Made by a program: the position numbers and the translations under genes
Assembly (NCBI GenBank): GCA_001662425.1
Contig: BDDC01001762.1
Location: 3,323-14,514, forward strand
Source of the DNA: Chlamydomonas sphaeroides
Lineage: Eukaryota > Chlorophyta > Chlorophyceae > Chlamydomonadales > Chlamydomonadaceae
DNA: 11,192 bases
Direction: 5' to 3'
Shown: positions 6,205 through 11,192 of the stretch, piece after piece
Layout of the letters: each line of letters opens with the position of its first letter
How positions within the stretch are numbered: position 1 is the stretch's first letter
The notes under the pieces: model-generated
The model's input: the letters and a program-made list of their open reading frames with translations, nothing else
What the model was told of the DNA's origin: nothing
Database searches by the model: none

Positions 6205-8127
6205 GTAAGTTGTCGACCCTGCTGAATTAGCACAATGGCAGCGCCTGGGTGTACCAGGTTTCAACTCCGCCCCGCCCGCCGCCCTGCGCTGCATGTATGT
6301 GCAGGTGTCGCCGCAAGCTGCCGCAGCCGTGCCGGCAGCAGCAGGTAGACCGCAACGGCCTGATAACGGCGCTACGCAATCTCGAATCGGATCAGCCGGC
6401 CCCACTGGCAGCCATGTCACCCTTCAGCTGCCCCAGCAGTCTTCCCGCGCCGCCTGCGCCCAGCGACGCGCCAGAGATGTCTGAGGCCGGCTTGGAGTTC
6501 TGGGGGGCCCTCTTTGCCATCTGCGACGATGATGAGGACGCTGCGGGCGGCGGCTGCACCACCAGCAATGCGTGGGCCGGTGGCATCCCGCCGGCGGACG
6601 CTCTGTGTGTGCACTCGGGCGGCGCAGCAAGGTGGGTGGGTGCGTGCGTGGGGGCGGCACGGCAGGGACGACAACGTACGTACGGTGCTTGGCTGTAGAG
6701 AGGGAGAGGGAGGTGCGGAGACGGCTGCTTGGGGAAAGGCAGGAAGGGTTTCACACATGCAAACCTGCAGCCCGCCTGGCAGTAGCATGGCACATATGGG
6801 GAAGGCTGTTGTTGGAGTAAGAAGGAATGGGGATACACCTGACTCGCCGACGTGATGAAGAGTTAGGGAGGGGAGGCTGCTGCTGGGTACGAGGGCGGGG
6901 CAGCGCCCCCCATGCGCCTATTGCATGGGGTGGCTCCACAGCCGCCGCAGTCCCGCCGCCATCCATCTTTTATGCGGCTGCTTGCTTCGTCCATCTCGAG
7001 CAAACACATGAGCTCCGCCCGCACCAGAGACGCGCTTCTCACCGACGCTCGCTCCCCACGCCGCCGCGCCGCTGCTGCCTGCTGCCTCCCTCGCTCGCAG
7101 CTGCGGCGCCCCGCTGCTCCCCAGCGCAGCGGTTCCTATTGCGTCCCCATTAGCACTCCCTCCCCCCAACCCCGCCGTGCCGGCGCCGGCCGCTGACGGG
7201 GAGGCTCGTCCGCCCGCCTGGAGCCCGAGCCACGGCGGTATGGCCCCACCGCCGACAGCTGTGCACCCCCACCCCTACTGGTCACAGCCGCCCGCGCCGC
7301 CGACATCTGCACCGCCGCTGCTACCCCAGCAGCAGCTGCAGCCGCCGCCGCCGCTGCAGAGCCCGCCGCCGCCCGGACCCGCTCAAGCCGCCGCGTGGCC
7401 GCTGCCCTACCCGCCGCCGCCGGGCAGCTGGCAGCAGCACCCTGCTCTGCTCAGGGCGCGCTCCACCGGCCGCGCTGCGGCCGCGCCACGCGCTGCTGCT
7501 TACGCTCCCACCGCCGCCGCTTATGGCGCCGGCCCCACTGCAACGTCCGCCGGTCCGGCCAGCGGCGGCGGCAACGCAGCCCCCGCCGCATGTGCCGCCA
7601 CTTCGTACGGCATGATGCCCGCGCCGCCGCCACCCGCGGGACACGTGCTTCCCACCGTCGGCGAGTACCTGCCGTACGGCCCTGGCATGCCGTACGCACC
7701 GCACATGGGCATGGCCATGCCGCCGCCCGGACCCTACGGCTGGACCTGGTTCGGCCCCCGCCCTCCTATGAGGGCCCGCCGGGTGCGGCCGCGCTGCACC
7801 GCTGGCGCTGGCGCACTGCCGCCGCCGGCGCCGCCTCTGCTGGCGGCGGCAGGGCCCATGCCGGGCGCGTCGTCGCCCGCGACCGTGCCGCCGCCGCCGC
7901 GCTACGCTTCATCGCCGCCGCCCGAGGCGGCGGCCGCGGGCGTGCCTACACTGCTGATCATGGGCAGCGACCCGGCGCACGCAGCCGTCGGCAGCTGCCA
8001 GCAGGCGGCGCAGCTGTGCGATGCGGCGGCTACGACGACGACGACAGCTGCGGGTGATCCAGCGCCAGATGGGGGCGAAGGCGACATTTTGTGGTGGCTG
8101 GGGCCCGAGCAGCAGCCGCAGCAGTAG
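5936..8127 (+). CDS. Unrecognised coiled-coil, Pro/Ala/Gln-rich protein (three exons, 540 aa)
   Basis: Exons are 5936-6204, 6305-6631 and 7101-8127 (TAG). Both junctions are phase 2 and only these splice sites keep one frame across all three exons. The ATG at 5936 has A at -3 and G at +4, and an in-frame TAA at 5906-5908 lies upstream. Residues 7-23 are basic/charged. Residues 33-58 form a coiled coil with a perfect 3-4 hydrophobic spacing (L33, V37, L40, L44, L47, L51, L54, L58). Residues 149-168 hold an aromatic patch (LEFWGALF) followed by an acidic CDDDED run. The rest is Pro/Ala/Gln-rich and probably disordered, with a Tyr/Gly/Met/Pro block (about 370-421, including GPYGWTWFGP) and a C-terminal acidic-aromatic motif EGDILWWLG (525-533). 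There is no signal peptide or membrane segment. I do not recognise the family. A transcriptional regulator or scaffold is possible from the oligomerisation and activation-like motifs, but no DNA-binding domain is visible; the coiled coil lacks the Asn-x7-Arg basic region of bZIPs. Confidence 0.72.
6205..6304 (+). other. Intron 1 of the coiled-coil protein gene (100 nt, phase 2)
   Basis: The donor GTAAGT matches the consensus exactly and the acceptor is ATGTGCAG. A CTGAAT branch-point-like sequence lies at 6219-6224. The competing AGs at 6257 and 6344 would both break the reading frame with exon 1, so 6304 is preferred. Confidence 0.7.
6305..6631 (+). CDS. Exon 2 of the coiled-coil protein gene
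   Basis: It encodes residues 91-198 with split codons at both ends. It contains a short amphipathic stretch (VDRNGLITALRNLESD, residues 104-119) and the aromatic/acidic motif at 149-168. The donor is AAG/GTGGGT. Codon third positions are mainly G or C. Confidence 0.7.
6632..7100 (+). other. Intron 2 of the coiled-coil protein gene (469 nt, phase 2)
   Basis: The donor is GTGGGT. The acceptor TCCCTCGCTCGCAG follows a CT-rich run (about 7065-7098). The 5' half is G-rich and the 3' part C/T-rich, as in the SQD1 introns. All three frames are closed within it. An acceptor ending at 7124 also fits the phase but has a weaker tract and would drop eight residues. Confidence 0.65.
7101..8127 (+). CDS. 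Exon 3 of the coiled-coil protein gene, low-complexity C-terminal body
   Basis: It encodes residues 199 (split) to 540, rich in Pro, Ala and Gln, with CCG/GCC/CAG codon runs that look expansion-prone. Local order is hinted only by the GPYGWTWFGP block (409-418), a basic MRARRVRPR stretch (422-430) and the acidic-aromatic C-terminus. The reading frame stays open for over 1 kb, though GC-rich DNA makes long ORFs less telling; the agreement of splice phases and the non-random aromatic motifs are the better support. Confidence 0.7.
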
Positions 8128-9558
8128 CGGCGGCAGCCACACCGACCTACCCCAGCCGAGCCGGCGGGCGGCAGCCCACCGCCACCGTAACCGCCGCCGC
8201 GACGAGAGCCCGCCGGATGCTGCCCTACCTGTGCATCGGGCCACCTGCTGTTGATTGGGGCATGCGTTGCCGTGGGGCGGGTACACCTGCCGGCTACGTA
8301 GAGTCAGCGGCGGCATGCTTGATAAGGGCGGGCGCAGGCACGCCCGCACATAGGTACAACGTACGTAGGCAGGGCGGCGCCCCGCGGTCGCATTGCTAGC
8401 GCCGCACGCACGCACGCATGCTGGCACGTACGGCCAGGGCGGACACGGCAGGGCCGACAGGCACCTGCTGTCTGCCTGCCGGATAGGATGCTTTTTGCGC
8501 GGGATGGCTCGAGCGCGCCCCTTTCCTTTCATCGCCGTTTTGCGGATAAGTGAGGCACGGAACGCACAAGCCCCACGGCCGGGTGCCCGGGCCAGGTCTG
8601 AAGCTGCAGTTGTACCCAGCAGCAGGGCGCTGTTGTACGTCCCGTGTGCGAATCGAAACATGTTTGGTGGACGTGACCCGTGCGTGCGTGCAAACAAGTA
8701 AGGTTTGTTGGTGGCTGGCGCCCAGCAGCAGCAGAGGCTGCTCTGCGCCGCCATGCATGCACCCATCCATATGCCTCCACCTGCGGCTCGCTGCAGCACG
8801 CGGCTCGGCTGGCGGGGGCCGGGCGCGCGGGCTGCAAGGCCGTGGCAGAGGTGCTGTCCGTGTGTGTGTTCGCTGTCTGCTGCGTTCGGAGCTCCTCGTG
8901 CGTCGTCAGGCTGATGAGCGGCGGGTGCGTGTGTGCGGTCGGTGTGTGCGTTATCTCGCTCGGTTTATCCTCGAAAACGGTTTAGTGCACGAGTCCCGTC
9001 CGACGATAACTACTACAGCACGCACGCACGCGCAGTTATTAACGCATGTATGTAGGCAGGGCGCCGTTGCGGCGGGCTTGGGCCGCCGCCGGCTCCGTCC
9101 TTTCTATCCTTTCGGTATCCTTGGCTCGCTCGGTCGCGCGTCGTCGCATCGGAGGAAGGCAGGGCTGGGGCTGGGGTTCGAAAGCAAGCACTGGCATGCA
9201 TCACAGCAGGCGTAGCTGCTGAGTGTCTGCGGTTCGCGGCGGCGGGCGTGTGCGTGCGGCACCCGCCACAGAAGTAGCGAGTTCGAGCCGCGCGCGGGCT
9301 GCAGCTGTACGCAGCAACAAACCATGCGAGCCCCGTGGGGTGAGGGTGCAGCATGCTGCTGGTGGCAGTGGCGTGGACTGCCCTCTGCTGAGAGAGACGC
9401 GAGATGGGGTTGGAGACACGTTTTTGGAAGCGTTCGAGCGGCTGGGGTAGCTAGTGCGTGGAGTGGGGTGTGTTGCACACATCCAGCAGCAGCCAGGCGC
9501 TTGCTGGGGCCGGTTCGGCGTTGTGTACCTGGGCTCCGAGCACGCGACCAGCGCTGCA

Positions 9559-9564
<6 letters not shown>

Positions 9565-9596
<32 letters not shown>
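9565..9596. repeat. (GT)n-(GC)n alternating purine-pyrimidine microsatellite
   Basis: A run of ten GT dinucleotides passes directly into GCGCGCGCG and then TGT, so strict purine-pyrimidine alternation holds for 32 bp. Such tracts are polymorphic and are the classic Z-DNA-forming sequence type. Confidence 0.92.
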
Positions 9597-10151
9597 TCGT
9601 GTTGCGGCCGCACCCGCGGCCAAATGCAAAAGACAAGCATAAGCGAGAGCGAGGTGGTGTGCGAGGCAGGCGATAGATCATCAAGGGTTTCGTTTGCGGC
9701 GGCCTACCGCCCTCGTGCATTTTTGCGCTCGCTTCACTTACTTTCTTGGCTCGTTTAGTTTGGTGCGCGCGCCTGCTATGCTGAGGGGGCAAGGTGCAGT
9801 TGGTGCGTGCCTGGGTCGCGATCTAATCTGGACCGAGCGCCGTACAGGCGGTGCCTCCTGCCGTGGTGCCGTACGTGCGCGCGCATCGGCGCGGCCGTTC
9901 TTCCTCTTTCGCCCTGCTGGACCAGGGTAGTTCGTTGGCTTTCGTTTCTTTGCATGCTGACAGCGAGCGCGGATTAGCCCCCACGCTTGCTTGCTGGCCC
10001 TGAGGCTACATTCCTCCTACCTCTCTTTCGCTTGTCCATTTGCGGTGTGATGTTGCATAGCGTGCTTAGCTCTGCGACTGCTAGCTAGCTAGGCCTGCGT
10101 GCCCTGCTGGGCCGGGCTGACACGTGTTCGTTTATGCTGCCGTACGCACGC

Positions 10152-10167
10152 GCGAGGTGCACCTCGC
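10152..10167. repeat. 16-bp perfect palindrome
   Basis: GCGAGGTGCACCTCGC reads the same on both strands, with GTGCAC at its centre. It could be a dimeric protein-binding site or the hairpin of an RNA. No gene is adjacent to support either. Confidence 0.8.
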
Positions 10168-10552
10168 TGGGGCGGGCGGCTCCCTCTTGCTTCCGGGGGG
10201 CGCGTCTCTATCTCCTGCTGCAGGGCGCTTCATTCGCTGCTTGCGTATGCATGCGCGCCTCATCGTGCGCGCGCTGCTGCTGAGTTAAGCGTCGAGGCCA
10301 TGCATGGCGCTAAGAGTGTGGGTTCCTGACGGCGGACGTACGTGCGGAGCACACCGCGCCGCGGGTGGTGGCACCGGCGGCCTATGGAGGGCATAAACGC
10401 ACCCGCGGATAGATAACATAGGCGGGCAGCGGCCGGCCGACCGACAGGCAATGGACGTGCCCTGCCACGGTGTACGGCCTCTCGGGGTTGCACCCAGCAG
10501 CCTGGGGGGCACGCATACTGCTGACCGTACGTGCTACAACCCTCGCTTCGGG

Positions 10553-10584
10553 CAAGCAAGGCCAAGGAGGCTCGGCCTTGCTTG
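10553..10584. repeat. Inverted repeat, 11-bp perfect stem with 10-nt loop
   Basis: CAAGCAAGGCC (10553-10563) is exactly complementary to GGCCTTGCTTG (10574-10584), with a 10-nt loop. It ends 15 bp before the ATG of the weak ORF at 10600. It has no following T-run and this is a eukaryotic sequence, so a bacterial-type terminator is not implied. Confidence 0.75.
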
Positions 10585-10918
10585 GTGGCTAGCTGGTAGA
10601 TGGGCTTCCTGCGGCGGCTCTTCTTGGGCGGCAGTTTGCGGCTGGCGCAGCCACGCACGCACGGGGAGGCCGCCGTGTGGCTGGGCACGGCAACAATCGA
10701 TCCACCGTGCGGCCCGCCTTCCGCCGTCAGCTGGCTTATGAAACAGTACGACAGGGAGTCGCCTGGCTGCGTTTGGGCGTTTGCTCGCTTGCCAACGCAC
10801 GGTGTGCGAGTCGTTGTGGCGATGCAACGTGCGCTGAGGGCCGTAGTACGGAATGCAGAGGGTTGTTTTGCATAGTGAGTGCGCAGTGATCAGCATCATA
10901 CAATAATACGTACAGCAG

Positions 10919-10923
10919 TGTAA
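10919..10923 (+). promoter_or_regulatory. TGTAA, possible poly(A) signal
   Basis: This is the only + strand TGTAA downstream of the coiled-coil gene in the window. It lies 44 nt after the TAG of the weak ORF at 10600-10875 and could serve a transcript ending there; a 2.8-kb 3' UTR for the coiled-coil gene is less likely. A chance occurrence cannot be excluded. Confidence 0.25.
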
Positions 10924-11192
10924 CGTCGTAACCAGTGGGAGCGCCGCGCGCCACGGCCGACTGCCATGCATCCCCTGCTGCCATTCTTCAGCGGTCGGTG
11001 TGCTGGGTTGCGCAGTGCAGCTGGAGCGAGATGCAGCGCGCCGCTCCGTCTGCCTCTTCATTGTGGAACCAGCAGCACGGAAGTCAGTGGAGGGCACACA
11101 CGCACGCACTCTGCCTGAGCCACCGACACATAGCCGGCAGAGGCCTAGAGCCTCCGCTAGAGGGGTGGTCCTCTGGCCCAGATCCCTCTAGG

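Larger units (their letters stand above)
8128..11192. other. Downstream region: 3' UTR of the coiled-coil gene plus spacer, no gene recognised
   Basis: The first few hundred bases should be the 3' UTR, but no TGTAA occurs on the + strand between 8128 and 10918, so the transcript end is unresolved. Translations on both strands are Arg/Ala/Cys/Pro-rich without domain features. The region holds a GT/GC alternating tract (9565-9596), a 16-bp palindrome (10152-10167), hairpins at 10553-10584 and 11157-11191, many GCACGCAC and CGTACG words, and a weak 91-codon ORF (10600-10875) discussed in the findings. Confidence 0.55.

Noticed and set aside
6219..6270. tRNA-like or SINE-like sequence inside intron 1 (TAGCACAATGG A-box-like, GGTTTCAACTCC B-box-like)
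   Set aside because: The spacing between the two boxes is about 29 nt instead of about 44, the central stem encloses a 5-nt loop rather than a 7-nt anticodon loop, and no acceptor stem pairs. It is treated as chance resemblance.
8550..9215. 221-codon + strand frame downstream of the coiled-coil gene
   Set aside because: Its start lies in low-complexity DNA, the translation is Arg/Cys/Val-rich without domain features, and codon choice does not resemble the SQD1 exons.
10534..11109. 191-codon minus-strand frame near the right edge
   Set aside because: It has no homology, irregular codon use and conflict with other open frames on both strands. GC-rich sequence gives such frames by chance.
1..11192. 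CRISPR arrays, bacterial operons, insertion sequences, rRNA genes
   Set aside because: No spaced direct repeats, Shine-Dalgarno-led gene strings, transposase frames or rRNA motifs are visible; the introns and TGTAA signal point to a eukaryotic nuclear sequence.

Overview
This window looks like nuclear DNA from a GC-rich green alga (Chlorophyta, most likely a chlorophycean or related core chlorophyte). The evidence is spliced genes with GT...AG introns of about 100-470 nt, strong G/C preference at third codon positions in the recognisable exons, a TGTAA poly(A) signal of the kind used by Chlamydomonas-type algae, a C-terminus matching plant/algal UDP-sulfoquinovose synthase, and long low-coding spacers rich in short palindromic and CA/GT-type words. 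The species cannot be named from this sequence.

Layout. Positions 1-364 are non-coding, mainly intronic, sequence upstream of the first recognisable exon. Positions 365-1372 hold the last three recognisable exons (+ strand, 127 codons) of SQD1, the chloroplast enzyme that makes UDP-sulfoquinovose for the sulfolipid SQDG. Its 3' UTR runs to a TGTAA signal at 2045-2049. Positions 2066-5935 are a spacer of about 3.9 kb in which I find no convincing gene, only isolated regulatory-like motifs and an AT-richer stretch near its right end. Positions 5936-8127 hold a second + strand gene, reconstructed from three exons whose phases agree (540 codons). It encodes an unrecognised protein with an N-terminal leucine-heptad coiled coil, a long Pro/Ala/Gln-rich, probably disordered body, and two aromatic/acidic motifs that resemble transcription-activation motifs. 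Positions 8128-11192 are about 3 kb without a supportable gene: the 3' UTR of gene 2 (end unresolved), a 32-bp alternating purine-pyrimidine tract, a 16-bp perfect palindrome, hairpins, and one weak 91-codon ORF.

The two genes lie head-to-tail on the same strand, but the large gap between them gives no reason to think they work together. The points most worth a second look are the unfamiliar coiled-coil/low-complexity protein, the two SQD1 introns that are both multiples of three and free of in-frame stops, and the shared purine-rich-then-pyrimidine-rich organisation of the longer introns in both genes.
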